In this document: one piece after another, positions 40,695 through 49,561 of the stretch | How the letters are laid out: every line of letters starts with the position of its first letter | Position numbering within the stretch: position 1 is the first letter of the stretch | NCBI RefSeq assembly: GCF_008923205.2 | Contig: NZ_WBMS02000054.1 | Span: 1 to 63,711, forward strand | Length of the DNA stretch: 63,711 nt | Source: Actinomadura physcomitrii | Lineage (GTDB): Bacteria > Actinomycetota > Actinomycetes > Streptosporangiales > Streptosporangiaceae | Direction: 5' to 3' | Position numbers and translations under genes: made by a program | The notes under the pieces: model-generated | Database searches by the model: none | What the model saw: the letters and a program-made list of their open reading frames with translations, nothing else | What the model was told of the DNA's origin: nothing

Positions 40695-41758
40695 TCGGAC
40701 TTGCCGAAGCCGATGCCGAACTCGCGGTAGACGCGCTCCCAGAAGCCGTCGCGCAGCCAGGTGCGGGCCTCCTGGTAGGGGCGCAGCGAGCCGCCGAGCT
40801 CCTTCTCCGCCTCGATCAGCAGCTCCTTGTCGATGACGGGCGGCAGGATCGGGCCGGGGAGCAGGTCGCGGATGTTGTCGCGGCCCCGCTCGAAGATCCA
40901 CTTCTGCGCGACGTGCTCGCCGATCTCCAGCATGTGGTCGCGGTCCGGGCCGAGGCGGCCGTCGGACTGGGCGGCGGACGCCGCGTTCATCGAGGCGGCC
41001 ACGGTCGCCGGGGTCACCGGAGTGCCGCCCGGGACGGTGACCGCGGTGCGCACGGCCGCGGCGGGCGCCGGCTTGACCGCCGGGGGACGTCCCGCGAACA
41101 CCTGCGACGGGGACGGCACCGGCGAGGTGCGCTGCGCGGCCGCGGCGGCGTCGCGGACGGCGGCGGCCGTGCCGGGCGCGGGCACCGGCAGCACCTTGGC
41201 CTTGGTGAAGTAGGGGCGCAGGAAGTCGGCGGACAGCACCTCGACCCGGTCGGACTCCCACACCAGCCATTCGGCCTGGTTGGAGCCGTGTGTCGGCTCC
41301 ACGCCCCACAGGTGCACGCGGACGCCGTAGCGCTGCGCGGCCTCCACGGCGGGCAGCATGTCCTCGTCGCCGGCCAGCAGCACCGCGTCGGTGATCGCGC
41401 GGTGCCGGGCGAGCGCCTCCAGGTCGGCGCGCAGCTGCGCGTCCACGCCCTTCTGCTGGCCCTGCGCGTTCAGGTTGCCGAGCCGCAGCTTCACCAGCGG
41501 CAGGTTCGCGATCACGCGCTGGTCGACGGTCGGCTGCTTCTTCGGCGCCGCGTCGAACCAGTAGACGCGCAGCAGCTCGCCCAGCAGCTGGTCGTCCGCG
41601 TGGCTGGTCAGCGCCTTGATCAGCTGTTCGGCGGCGACCCGGTACTCGCGCCGGGAGCCGCAGCCGAGCAGCAGGGCCCCGGAGGCCGCGTAAAGGTACC
41701 CCGCGTCGACGAAGATGGCGTAGCGCGCGGGCTGTGGGACGAACTCCGAGGTGGCCAT
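40691..41758 (-). CDS. NYN-domain (LabA/PIN-like) putative RNase
   Basis: A 355-residue protein with an N-terminal NYN domain (about 1-165). Acidic residues of the PIN-like active site are in YAIFVDAGYLY, ITDAVLLAGDEDMLPAV and GVRVHLWG. The middle (about 190-265) is Ala/Pro-rich and disordered; the C-terminal part has KWIFERGRDNIRDLLPG and YREFGIGF, an OST-HTH/LOTUS-like or unknown conserved region. Related proteins are thought to cleave RNA. The ATG giving MATSEF fits family starts. It precedes the carboxylase genes' 3' ends without obvious operon links. Confidence 0.8.
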   Translation of the reverse strand: MATSEFVPQPARYAIFVDAGYLYAASGALLLGCGSRREYRVAAEQLIKALTSHADDQLLGELLRVYWFDAAPKKQPTVDQRVIANLPLVKLRLGNLNAQGQQKGVDAQLRADLEALARHRAITDAVLLAGDEDMLPAVEAAQRYGVRVHLWGVEPTHGSNQAEWLVWESDRVEVLSADFLRPYFTKAKVLPVPAPGTAAAVRDAAAAAQRTSPVPSPSQVFAGRPPAVKPAPAAAVRTAVTVPGGTPVTPATVAASMNAASAAQSDGRLGPDRDHMLEIGEHVAQKWIFERGRDNIRDLLPGPILPPVIDKELLIEAEKELGGSLRPYQEARTWLRDGFWERVYREFGIGFGKSD

Positions 41759-41897
41759 GGCCTTCCACCTTATGTGTGCGGAGACCCCCGCTGGGCGCGA
41801 ACCACGGTTGTGTGTCGCGCGATCCCATCCCCCCTCCGGGGGGCGAAACACCACATACCCCGCGAGACCGGGCACGTCGCGGGGCGGCGCCGCCGGG

Positions 41898-42137
41898 TCA
41901 GCGGGGCAGGCCGCTGGCGCGCCACGCGCCGGGTCCGCGGGGCCGCGGGCCGCCGGACACGGTGGCGCGGACGAGCCGGGTCCGGTCCGCCCAGCGGGAC
42001 GTCCGGGGCTCGCCGCCGTCGCGGGCCGCGGCGGCCGCGCGGGCCCGCGCGGTCAGCACCGCGACCAGCGCGGCGATCTCCGCGGCGGACGGGTCACCCC
42101 GCACCACCTGCAGGAACGGTCTGTCTTCAGCGGTCAC
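41898..42137 (-). CDS. accE: acyl-CoA carboxylase epsilon subunit
   Basis: A 79-residue small subunit particular to actinobacterial acyl-CoA carboxylases, which bridges and stimulates the alpha and beta subunits. It has the family start PFLQVVRGDPSAAEIAALVAV and, after an Ala/Arg linker, SRWADRTRLVRA and a terminal PGAWRASGLPR. It lies 60 nt downstream of the beta subunit gene on the same strand, the usual arrangement, so both are probably co-transcribed. Confidence 0.93.
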   Translation of the reverse strand: MTAEDRPFLQVVRGDPSAAEIAALVAVLTARARAAAAARDGGEPRTSRWADRTRLVRATVSGGPRPRGPGAWRASGLPR

Positions 42138-42197
42138 GGGTTCTCCTCGGCGGCCGGGGCCGGACGCGGCGGGCGGTCCGGCACCGGCCGGCGTTGA

Positions 42198-43790
42198 TCA
42201 GAGCGGGATGTTGCCGTGCTTCTTCGGCGGCAGCGTGGCGCGCTTCTCGCGGAGCGCGCGCAGCGCCTTGACGACCTGCCCGCGGGTCTCCGACGGCTTG
42301 ATCACCGCGTCGACGTAGCCGCGGTCGGCGGCGACGTACGGGTTGGCGAGGGTGTCCTCGTACTCGGTGATCAGCTCGGCGCGGCGGGTGTCGGGGTCGC
42401 CGGCCGCGGCCAGCTCGCGCCGGTACAGGATGTTGACGGCGCCCTGCGCGCCCATGACGGCGATCTGCGCGGTCGGCCACGCGAGGTTGATGTCGGCGCC
42501 GAGGTGCTTGGACCCCATGACGTCGTACGCGCCGCCGTACGCCTTCCGGGTGATCACGGTGACCAGCGGGACGGTCGCCTCGGCGTAGGCGTACAGCAGC
42601 TTGGCGCCGCGCCGGATGATCCCGTTCCACTCCTGGTCGGTGCCGGGCAGGAAGCCGGGGACGTCCACGAAGGTCAGCACCGGGATGTTGAACGCGTCGC
42701 AGGTCCGGACGAACCGGGCGGCCTTCTCGGAGGCGTCGATGTCGAGCGTCCCGGCGAACTGCATCGGCTGGTTCGCGACGACGCCGACCGAGCGGCCCTC
42801 GACGCGCCCGAACCCGCAGATGATGTTCGGCGCGAACAGCTCCTGGACCTCGAGGAACTCGCCGTCGTCGAGCACGTGCTCGATCGCGGTGTGCATGTCG
42901 TACGGCTGGTTCGGCGAGTCCGGGATGAGGGTGTCGAGGTCCTCGTCCAGCTCGGACGGGTCGACCGGCACGTCGAACGCGGGCGCGTCGGCGAGGTTGT
43001 TGGACGGCAGGTACGACAGCAGCGCCTTGACGTACTCGATCGCGTCGTCCTCGTCGGAGCCCTGGTAGTGCGCCACGCCGGACTTGGAGTTGTGCGAGTG
43101 CGCCCCGCCGAGCTCCTCCATGGTCACCTCTTCGCCGGTGACCGTCTTGATGACGTCCGGGCCTGTGATGAACATGTGCGAGGTCTGGTCGGCCATGACG
43201 ATGAAGTCGGTGATCGCGGGCGAGTACACCGCGCCGCCCGCGCACGGCCCGAGGACCAGCGAGATCTGCGGGATGACGCCGGAGGCGTGCACGTTCCGCT
43301 TGAAGATCTCCGCGTACAGGCCGAGCGCGACGACGCCCTCCTGGATCCGCGCGCCGCCGGAGTCGTTGATCCCGACCACCGGGCAGCCGGTCTTCAGCGC
43401 GTGGTCCATGACCTTGACGATCTTCTCGCCGAACACCTCGCCGAGGGACCCGCCGGAGACGGTGAAGTCCTGGCTGAACACCGCGACCGGCCGGCCGTCG
43501 ACCGTGCCGTACCCGGTGACGACGCCGTCGCCGTAGGGGCGGTTCTTCTCCATCCCGAAGTTGGTGGACCGGTGCCGCGCCATCTCGTCGAACTCGACGA
43601 ACGAGCCGGGGTCGAGCAGCGCGTCGATCCGCTCCCGGGCCGTCATCTTGCCCTTGGCATGCTGCTTCTCGACGGCGCGCGCCGAGCCCGCGTGCACCGC
43701 CTCGTAGCGGCGCCGTTCCAGGTCCGCGATCTTGCCCGCCGTCGTGTGGATGTCGTACCCGACCGCGGGTTCAGGGGCTTCCATCGCCAT
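42198..43790 (-). CDS. pccB: acyl-CoA (propionyl/acetyl) carboxylase beta subunit
   Basis: Carboxyltransferase moving the carboxyl group from biotin to acetyl- or propionyl-CoA. The 530-residue protein has two crotonase-like halves; oxyanion-hole motifs are SGGARIQEG and GPCAGGAVYSPAI in the N-half and PGFLPGTDQEW and KAYGGAYDVMGSK in the C-half. Length and sequence agree with AccD5/PccB, but the substrate-determining residue cannot be judged securely here. Start ATG is preceded by TACCCT at 7 nt and no RBS, so it may be leaderless; an ATG two codons later is an alternative. It is divergent from the PEP carboxylase gene. Confidence 0.95.
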   Translation of the reverse strand: MAMEAPEPAVGYDIHTTAGKIADLERRRYEAVHAGSARAVEKQHAKGKMTARERIDALLDPGSFVEFDEMARHRSTNFGMEKNRPYGDGVVTGYGTVDGRPVAVFSQDFTVSGGSLGEVFGEKIVKVMDHALKTGCPVVGINDSGGARIQEGVVALGLYAEIFKRNVHASGVIPQISLVLGPCAGGAVYSPAITDFIVMADQTSHMFITGPDVIKTVTGEEVTMEELGGAHSHNSKSGVAHYQGSDEDDAIEYVKALLSYLPSNNLADAPAFDVPVDPSELDEDLDTLIPDSPNQPYDMHTAIEHVLDDGEFLEVQELFAPNIICGFGRVEGRSVGVVANQPMQFAGTLDIDASEKAARFVRTCDAFNIPVLTFVDVPGFLPGTDQEWNGIIRRGAKLLYAYAEATVPLVTVITRKAYGGAYDVMGSKHLGADINLAWPTAQIAVMGAQGAVNILYRRELAAAGDPDTRRAELITEYEDTLANPYVAADRGYVDAVIKPSETRGQVVKALRALREKRATLPPKKHGNIPL

Positions 43791-43797
43791 GCGGGCC

Positions 43798-43803
43798 AGG
43801 GTA
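43798..43803 (-). promoter_or_regulatory. -10 element of a probable leaderless promoter (pccB)
   Basis: Read on the minus strand, TACCCT fits TANNNT and ends 7 nt before the ATG of the carboxylase beta gene, which has no Shine-Dalgarno sequence. Confidence 0.5.
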
Positions 43804-43874
43804 ACCGCACGCTGACCCCGGACCCGCGGCCGGGGCCCGCTGACCGGGATGAACTCCGCCGTACCGGGGCTCGT

Positions 43875-43880
43875 TACGCT
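43875..43880 (+). promoter_or_regulatory. -10 element of a probable leaderless promoter (ppc)
   Basis: TACGCT fits TANNNT and is followed by GGGCGC and the GTG start of PEP carboxylase, a 6-nt spacing. With pccB transcribed in the opposite direction, the two predicted start points are less than 100 nt apart. Confidence 0.55.
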
Positions 43881-43886
43881 GGGCGC

Positions 43887-46514
43887 GTGGCTACGAAGAC
43901 GCGAGACATCCTCCGGCAGGACATGCCGGAACCCCTGCGCCGTGACGTCCGCCTCCTCGGCGCGATGCTCGGCGACGGGCTGGTGGAGCACGGCGGCCGG
44001 GAGCTGCTGGACGACGTCGAGCGGCTGCGCCACGCGGTGATCGCGGCCCGCCGGGGCGAGACGTCCGCCGACGAGGTCGCGGCGATCGTGGACGGCTGGA
44101 CGCTGGAGCGCGCCGAGCAGGTCGCGCGCGCGTTCACCGTGTACTTCCACCTGACCAACCTCGCCGAGGAGCACCACCGGATCCGGACGCTCCGCGAGCG
44201 CGACACCGGCGGGCCGGTGCCCGGATCCGTGGCCGCGGCGGTCGAGGAGATCCGCACCGCGGGCGGCGACCGGCTCGCCGAGATGATCGACGGGCTGGAG
44301 TTCCGGCCGGTCTTCACCGCCCACCCGACCGAGGCCCGCCGCCGCGCCGTCGTCACCGCGATCCAGCGGATCAGCGACCTGCTGACCGCGCTGAACGCCG
44401 GGCAGGGCGCGGGCGAGCGGGAGGAGACCGAGCGGCGGCTCCGCGAGGAGATCGACGTGCTGTGGCGGACGGCGCTGCGCCGCGGCACCCAGATGGACCC
44501 GCTCGACGAGGTCCGCACCGCGATGGCCGCGTTCGACGAGACGATCTTCCGGGTGGTGCCGCACGTCTACCGGGCCCTCGACCGGGCGCTGGACGGCTCC
44601 GGCGCCGGCACCCGGCCGCCGAAGGCGCGCCCGTACCTGCGGTTCGGCAGCTGGATCGGCGGCGACCGGGACGGCAACCCCTACGTCACCGCGCAGGTCA
44701 CCCGCGACGCGGTCATGATCCAGGCGGACCACGTGCTGCGCGCGCTGGAGACCGCGTGCGCGCGGATCGGCCGGGAGCTGACCGTCCACGAGTCGACGAC
44801 GCCCGCGTCGGACGCGCTGCGCGGCGCGCTCGCCGCCGCCCGCACCGCGCACCCGTCGCGGCTCGCCGAGGGCGCCAAGCGGTCGCCGGGCGAGCCGCAC
44901 CGCCAGTTCCTGCTGTACGCGGCGAACCGGATCGCCGCGACCCGCGAGCGCGACGCCGACCTCGCCTACGCGTCCCCGGACGAGCTGCTCGCCGACCTGC
45001 GGACCGTCCAGGAGTCGCTGGCCGCCGCCGGGGCCGTCCGGCAGGCCTACGGGCGGGTGCAGCAGCTCATCTGGCAGGTCGAGACGTTCGGGTTCCACCT
45101 GGCCGAGCTGGAGATCCGCCAGCACTCCGAGCTGCACGAGAAGGCCCTGGCCGAAGTGCGCGCAGGCGGGGACCGGTCGGAGATGACCGAGGAGATCCTC
45201 GAGACGCTCCGCGTCGTCGCGTGGATCCAGAAGCGCTTCGGCGTCCGCGCCTGCCACCGCTACATCGTGTCGTTCACCCGGTCCGCGCAGGACATGGCGA
45301 ACGTCCACGAGCTGGCCGCCTCCCTCGGCGACGGCGCGCCCGTCCTCGACGTGATCCCGCTGTTCGAGACCGGCGAGGACCTGGAGCGCGCCCCGTCCGT
45401 GCTGGACGGGATGCTGGAGATCCCCGCCGTCCGGCGCCGGCTGGACGGCACCGGCCGCCGCATGGAGGTCATGCTCGGCTACTCCGACTCCGCCAAGCAG
45501 CTCGGCCCCGCCAGCGCCACCCTGCGCCTGTACGACACGCAGGAGGCGCTCGCCGCATGGGCGGCCCGCAACGACATCACGCTGACGCTGTTCCACGGCC
45601 GCGGCGGATCCCTCGGCCGCGGCGGCGGCCCCGCCAACCGGGCGATCCTCGCGCAGGCGCCCGGGTCCGTCGCGGGCCGCTTCAAGGTCACCGAGCAGGG
45701 CGAGGTGATCTTCGCCCGGTACGGCCGCACCGAGATCGCCGAGCGGCACGTCGAGCAGGTCACCAGCGCCGTCCTGCTGGCCTCGACCGACGCCGTGCAG
45801 GACCGCGCTCGCGAGGCCGCCGCCCGGTTCCGGCCGCTCGCCGACAAGATCGGCGAGGCGGCCGAGGACGCGTTCCGGGCGCTGATCGGGACCGACGGGT
45901 TCGCCGCGTGGTTCGCCCGCGTCAGCCCCCTGGAGGAGATCGCCGAGCTGCGCATCGGGTCCCGCCCGGCGCGCCGCAAGGCCGCCCGCGGCCTGGAGGA
46001 CCTGCGCGCCATCCCCTGGGTGTTCGCGTGGACGCAGACCCGCGTCAACCTGCCCGGCTGGTACGGCCTCGGCAGCGGCCTCGCCGCCGTCTCCGGCGAC
46101 GGCCGCGACCTCGGCGAGCTCCGCGAGGCCTACGAGGCGTGGCCGCTGTTCAACACCCTGCTCGACAACGCCGAGATGAGCCTCGCCAAGTCCGACCGGG
46201 CGATCGCGGAGCGCTACCTCGCCCTCGGCGGGCGCCCCGAGCTGTCCGAGGCCGTCCTCGCCGAGTACGACCGCACCCGGCGGCTCGTCCTCGCGGTCAC
46301 CGGCCACGAGCGGCTGCTGGAGAACCGCCGCGTCCTGTCCCGCGCCGTCGAGCTGCGCAACCCGTACGTGGACGCGCTCTCCCACCTCCAGCTGCGCGCC
46401 CTCACCGCCCTGCGCGCCGGCGACGTCACCGACGAGGAGGAGCGCGACCGCCTCGAAGCGCTGCTCCTGCTGTCGGTCAACGGCGTAGCCGCCGGCCTCC
46501 AGAACACCGGCTGA
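43887..46514 (+). CDS. ppc: phosphoenolpyruvate carboxylase
   Basis: Forms oxaloacetate from PEP and bicarbonate, the main anaplerotic route. The 875-residue enzyme has the catalytic His in FTAHPTEARRR (about 147), FGSWIGGDRDGNPYVT, the catalytic region MLGYSDSAKQLGPASA, the mobile FHGRGGSLGRGGGP loop, and WTQTRVNLPGWYGLG; the C-terminus ends QNTG, the invariant end of this family. The GTG start was chosen because the -10 hexamer lies just before it; the open frame runs much further upstream but only as antisense to pccB. It converges on the enoyl-CoA hydratase gene with a hairpin between. Confidence 0.97.
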   Translation: MATKTRDILRQDMPEPLRRDVRLLGAMLGDGLVEHGGRELLDDVERLRHAVIAARRGETSADEVAAIVDGWTLERAEQVARAFTVYFHLTNLAEEHHRIRTLRERDTGGPVPGSVAAAVEEIRTAGGDRLAEMIDGLEFRPVFTAHPTEARRRAVVTAIQRISDLLTALNAGQGAGEREETERRLREEIDVLWRTALRRGTQMDPLDEVRTAMAAFDETIFRVVPHVYRALDRALDGSGAGTRPPKARPYLRFGSWIGGDRDGNPYVTAQVTRDAVMIQADHVLRALETACARIGRELTVHESTTPASDALRGALAAARTAHPSRLAEGAKRSPGEPHRQFLLYAANRIAATRERDADLAYASPDELLADLRTVQESLAAAGAVRQAYGRVQQLIWQVETFGFHLAELEIRQHSELHEKALAEVRAGGDRSEMTEEILETLRVVAWIQKRFGVRACHRYIVSFTRSAQDMANVHELAASLGDGAPVLDVIPLFETGEDLERAPSVLDGMLEIPAVRRRLDGTGRRMEVMLGYSDSAKQLGPASATLRLYDTQEALAAWAARNDITLTLFHGRGGSLGRGGGPANRAILAQAPGSVAGRFKVTEQGEVIFARYGRTEIAERHVEQVTSAVLLASTDAVQDRAREAAARFRPLADKIGEAAEDAFRALIGTDGFAAWFARVSPLEEIAELRIGSRPARRKAARGLEDLRAIPWVFAWTQTRVNLPGWYGLGSGLAAVSGDGRDLGELREAYEAWPLFNTLLDNAEMSLAKSDRAIAERYLALGGRPELSEAVLAEYDRTRRLVLAVTGHERLLENRRVLSRAVELRNPYVDALSHLQLRALTALRAGDVTDEEERDRLEALLLLSVNGVAAGLQNTG

Positions 46515-46550
46515 CACCGCCTGCGAGACATGAGGGGCCGGCGGCGGGCG

Positions 46551-46571
46551 TGACCGCCTCTGTGGCGGTCA
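46551..46571. terminator. hairpin between convergent ppc and enoyl-CoA hydratase genes
   Basis: TGACCGCC at 46551-46558 pairs with GGCGGTCA at 46564-46571 around a TCTGT loop, an 8-bp perfect stem. It overlaps the hydratase stop codon. It could end transcripts from either side; no T-run is present. Confidence 0.5.
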
Positions 46572-47342
46572 GGACGGCCAGACGGGCTTGCGCTTGGCGT
46601 TGAAGGCGGCGATGCCCTCGCGGCGGTCGGCGGAGAACGCGACGGTCCGCCAGGCGTTGTCCTCCAGGTCCAGGCCCGCTTCCAGGGATACGCCCGCGCC
46701 GAGGCGCAGGGCGCGCTTGGCGGCCCGGACGGCGACCGGGGAGTTCCGCGCGATCACCTGAGCGATGCCGAGGGCCTCCTCGCGGGCGGTCCCGGCGGGC
46801 ACCTTCCGGTCGGCGAGGCCGTACTCCAGGGCCTCGTCGACGCCGAGGCGGCGGCCCGTGAACACCAGGTCGGCGGCCTTGCCGGGGCCGAGCTTGCGCA
46901 GCGCCAGCTGCGTCCCGCCACCGCCCGGGACGAGCCCGACGCCCACCTCCGGCAGCCCGAACACCGCGGACTCGTCCGCCACGATCAGGTCGGCGGACAG
47001 CGCGAGCTCGCACCCGCCGCCCACCGCGTACCCGCGCACGGCCGCGATCACCGGCTGCGGCAGGTTCAGCACGCCGCCGAACGCGGCGCGGAAGACGGGC
47101 CGCTGCGCGAGCAGCTCGTCGTCGCTCATCGAGTTGCGTTCCTTCAGGTCCGCGCCCACGCAGAACGCCTTCTCGCCCGCCGCGCTCAGCACCACGGCGC
47201 GCACGGACGTGTCATCGGCGACCTCGCGGCACACCGCCGCCAGCCGCCGCGCCATCGCGGTCGACAGGGCGTTGAGCGCCTCGGGCCGGTCCAGCACGAT
47301 CTCCGCGACATGCTCGTCGCGCCGCAGCGTCACACCATCCAT
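46569..47342 (-). CDS. enoyl-CoA hydratase/isomerase family protein
   Basis: A 257-residue crotonase-fold enzyme, expected to hydrate trans-2-enoyl-CoA in fatty-acid or amino-acid breakdown. Oxyanion-hole segments are EKAFCVGADLKE (about 60) and AVRGYAVGGGCELALSADL (about 105). The two catalytic acids usually near 144 and 164 correspond to FGLPEVGVGLVPGGGG, with one Glu retained and Gly-rich sequence at the other place, typical of methylglutaconyl-/enoyl-CoA hydratases. The exact substrate is unclear. A TAGGGT hexamer lies 7 nt before the ATG. The gene is divergent from birA. Confidence 0.88.
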   Translation of the reverse strand: MDGVTLRRDEHVAEIVLDRPEALNALSTAMARRLAAVCREVADDTSVRAVVLSAAGEKAFCVGADLKERNSMSDDELLAQRPVFRAAFGGVLNLPQPVIAAVRGYAVGGGCELALSADLIVADESAVFGLPEVGVGLVPGGGGTQLALRKLGPGKAADLVFTGRRLGVDEALEYGLADRKVPAGTAREEALGIAQVIARNSPVAVRAAKRALRLGAGVSLEAGLDLEDNAWRTVAFSADRREGIAAFNAKRKPVWPS

Positions 47343-47349
47343 GTGGAGA

Positions 47350-47355
47350 ACCCTA
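47350..47355 (-). promoter_or_regulatory. -10 element of a probable leaderless promoter (enoyl-CoA hydratase)
   Basis: On the minus strand TAGGGT (TANNNT) ends 7 nt before the ATG; just upstream is TAAGAAT. No Shine-Dalgarno is seen. Confidence 0.45.
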
Positions 47356-47465
47356 TTCTTACCCCGGTCCGCGGCCCTCGCCCACCCCGCCCTTTCCGCC
47401 GGCTCGCGCAGGTGATTCGAGCCGGCGAACGCGGGGACGGTGGGGCGATGGGGTTGGATGGAAAC

Positions 47466-48329
47466 GTGAGTGATTCCGCGTATGGGGACCTTGATCGTCC
47501 GCCATTGCACGAGGCGGCGCTGCAGCGTGCGCTCGTCCGAGAGGGCGGGCTGTGGCGGGAGGTGCGGGTCGTGCCGGAGACGGGGTCGACCAACGCCGAC
47601 CTCGCCGTACGCGCCAAGGAGGGTGCTCCGGAGGGGACCGTGCTCGTCACCGAGCTGCAGACCGCGGGACGCGGGCGGCTCGGCCGGCCGTGGACGGCGC
47701 CGCCGCGCTCGGGGCTGATGTTCTCGATGCTGCTGCGGCCGGCCGTGCCGGTGCCGCTGCTCGGCTGGCTGCCGCTGCTGACCGGCGTCGCGGTCGCCAC
47801 CGCGATCCGCCGGATGACCGCGTTCGCCGAGTCGGGGGAGCGCTTCTTCGGCGGTGCGGACGGCGATGTCGCCGTGGACGCCCGGCTGAAATGGCCCAAC
47901 GACCTGCTGGTCGGGGACCGCAAGCTCGCCGGGATCCTCGCCGAGAAGGTCGACGGCGCGCTGATCGTGGGCGTCGGCCTCAACGTGGGGCTGCGCACGG
48001 AGGAGCTGCCCGTGCCGACCGCGACGTCCCTGGCGATCGAGGGCGCGCCGCTCACCGACCGGGCGCCGCTGCTGCGCGCGATCCTGCGCGAGATGCGGAC
48101 CTGGTACGGCGAATGGACGATGCTCGGCGGCGACCCGGAGACCAGCGGGCTCCGCACCGCCTACAAGGACCTGTGCACGACGCTCGGCCGCCGCGTCCGG
48201 GTGGAGCTGCCGGCGGACGAGACGCTGGAGGGCACCGCGCGCGACGTCGACGGATCGGGCCGCCTCATGGTCGAGGGGCCGCGCGGCGACGTCGCCGTGA
48301 GCGCCGGCGACGTGGTCCACGTCCGTTGA
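47466..48329 (+). CDS. birA: biotin-[acyl-CoA carboxylase] ligase
   Basis: Attaches biotin to the lysine of the BCCP domain of the carboxylase alpha chain. The 287-residue protein is monofunctional: it lacks the N-terminal DNA-binding domain of E. coli BirA. Motifs are VPETGSTNADL, GRGRLGRPW (biotinyl-AMP loop, about 68) and KWPNDLLVGDRKLAGIL (about 140), with a C-terminal SH3-like domain. The GTG was preferred because GGATGG lies 5 nt upstream; an in-frame ATG six codons earlier is also possible. Its neighbours include carboxylase beta and epsilon genes, as in other actinobacteria. Confidence 0.94.
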   Translation: MSDSAYGDLDRPPLHEAALQRALVREGGLWREVRVVPETGSTNADLAVRAKEGAPEGTVLVTELQTAGRGRLGRPWTAPPRSGLMFSMLLRPAVPVPLLGWLPLLTGVAVATAIRRMTAFAESGERFFGGADGDVAVDARLKWPNDLLVGDRKLAGILAEKVDGALIVGVGLNVGLRTEELPVPTATSLAIEGAPLTDRAPLLRAILREMRTWYGEWTMLGGDPETSGLRTAYKDLCTTLGRRVRVELPADETLEGTARDVDGSGRLMVEGPRGDVAVSAGDVVHVR

Positions 48330-48519
48330 GGGGCTGAACCTTGTCGCTTCGCGGCGAGATCGGGGGACCGCGGTGCCGATCCCGGGGCGACGGAGGGTGC
48401 ACTTTCGGTGAAAGGTGCAGGTGGGTGCGCTGCGTCACGCCGGATCTGCAACGATATGCGGTGGTACCGATCCACGACGCCGGCGGCGGGGTCCCGTCCG
48501 CCGGCGGACTGAGGGGCGG

Positions 48520-49554
48520 ATGATGGCGCGCGGACTGCCGGATCCCAGGGAGGTCGAGGAGCTGCTCCTCGGCGGCGAGCTCCGCTACACGCGCGTCGAC
48601 GCCGTCCGGCTGTCGGGGGTGTCGCGGGAGTTCACCGGGCGGATCTGGCGCGCGTTCGGGTACCCGTCGATGGCGGACGACGCGGTCGCCTACACCGAGG
48701 GCGACGTGGCGGCGCTGTGCCGGATCCGGCGGCTCATGGAAGAGGGCGTGCTGGACGAGGACGGCGTGATCCGGCTGATCAGGGCGTTCGGGCAGACGAT
48801 GACGCGGCTGGCGGAGTGGCAGGTCAGCCTGCTGAAGGAGATGGTCGCCCCGGATCCGAACGACGTGCCGTCCACCGCGGCGGTCGGCACGATCATGGAG
48901 ATCGCCGACAAGCACATCGGGGAGTTCGAGCCGCTGGTGGTGCACGCGTGGCGGCGGCAGCTGGCCGCGGCGGGCACCCGGGCGATCGCGGCGGCGGCGA
49001 CCGGGGAGGACGGGGAGCCGGCGGGCCGTCCGGCGGCCACCGTCGGGTTCGCGGACATGGTGTCGTTCACGCAGGTCAGCCGGGAGCTGGAGGAGATCGA
49101 GCTGGCCCGGGTGGTGGAGTGGTTCGAGGAGACCGCCGCCGACATCATCGCCGCGTGCGGGGGCCGGCTGGTGAAGACGCTGGGCGACGAGGTGCTGTTC
49201 AGCACGGAGTCGCCAACGGTCGGCGCGGAGATCGCCCTGACGATCGCGGCGGCGATCCAGGACGAGACGGAGGTGCCGGACGTGCGGGTCGGGGTGGCGC
49301 ACGGGCCGGTGCTGCCGCTGATGGGCGATGTGTTCGGCACGACGGTGAACCTGGCGGCGCGGCTGACGGCGCTGGCCCGGCCGGGGTCGGTGGTGATCGA
49401 CAGCGAGCTGGCGGCGCGGCTGGAGAAGGAGCCGGCGTACCGGATCACCCGGATCGTCCGGCGGCCCGTCCAGGGGCTCGGGATCGTGCAGCCGTTCGTG
49501 CTGCGGCGCGCGCGGCGGCCCGAGGACGGGCCGCCGGGCGACGGCGGCCGGTAG
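48520..49554 (+). CDS. cya: class III adenylate cyclase
   Basis: Makes cAMP from ATP. The 344-residue protein has an N-terminal helical regulatory region (1-165) without membrane segments and a C-terminal cyclase homology domain. Metal aspartates are in VGFADMVSFT (about 176) and LGDEVLF (about 222); the ATP-selecting Lys and Asp fit VKTLGDE and GDVFGTTVN; transition-state Asn and Arg are in TVNLAARL. All catalytic residues look present, so it should be active alone as a dimer. It matches the soluble cyclase at this position in streptomycetes (SCO4928) and Rv2212. GAGGGG lies before two consecutive ATGs; the second is equally plausible. Confidence 0.92.
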   Translation: MMARGLPDPREVEELLLGGELRYTRVDAVRLSGVSREFTGRIWRAFGYPSMADDAVAYTEGDVAALCRIRRLMEEGVLDEDGVIRLIRAFGQTMTRLAEWQVSLLKEMVAPDPNDVPSTAAVGTIMEIADKHIGEFEPLVVHAWRRQLAAAGTRAIAAAATGEDGEPAGRPAATVGFADMVSFTQVSRELEEIELARVVEWFEETAADIIAACGGRLVKTLGDEVLFSTESPTVGAEIALTIAAAIQDETEVPDVRVGVAHGPVLPLMGDVFGTTVNLAARLTALARPGSVVIDSELAARLEKEPAYRITRIVRRPVQGLGIVQPFVLRRARRPEDGPPGDGGR

Positions 49555-49561
49555 GGGCGCC

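Noticed and set aside
42216..43886. Plus-strand extension upstream of PEP carboxylase
   Set aside because: It is antisense to the carboxylase beta gene and composed of Arg/Val/Asp/Gly-rich shadow sequence; ppc has its own GTG and -10 hexamer.
43887..46517. Minus-strand open frame that would fuse a long N-terminal extension to the carboxylase beta subunit
   Set aside because: The extension is antisense to PEP carboxylase, has low-complexity Arg/Gly/Val composition and resembles no family; the true start is at the family's normal N-terminus.
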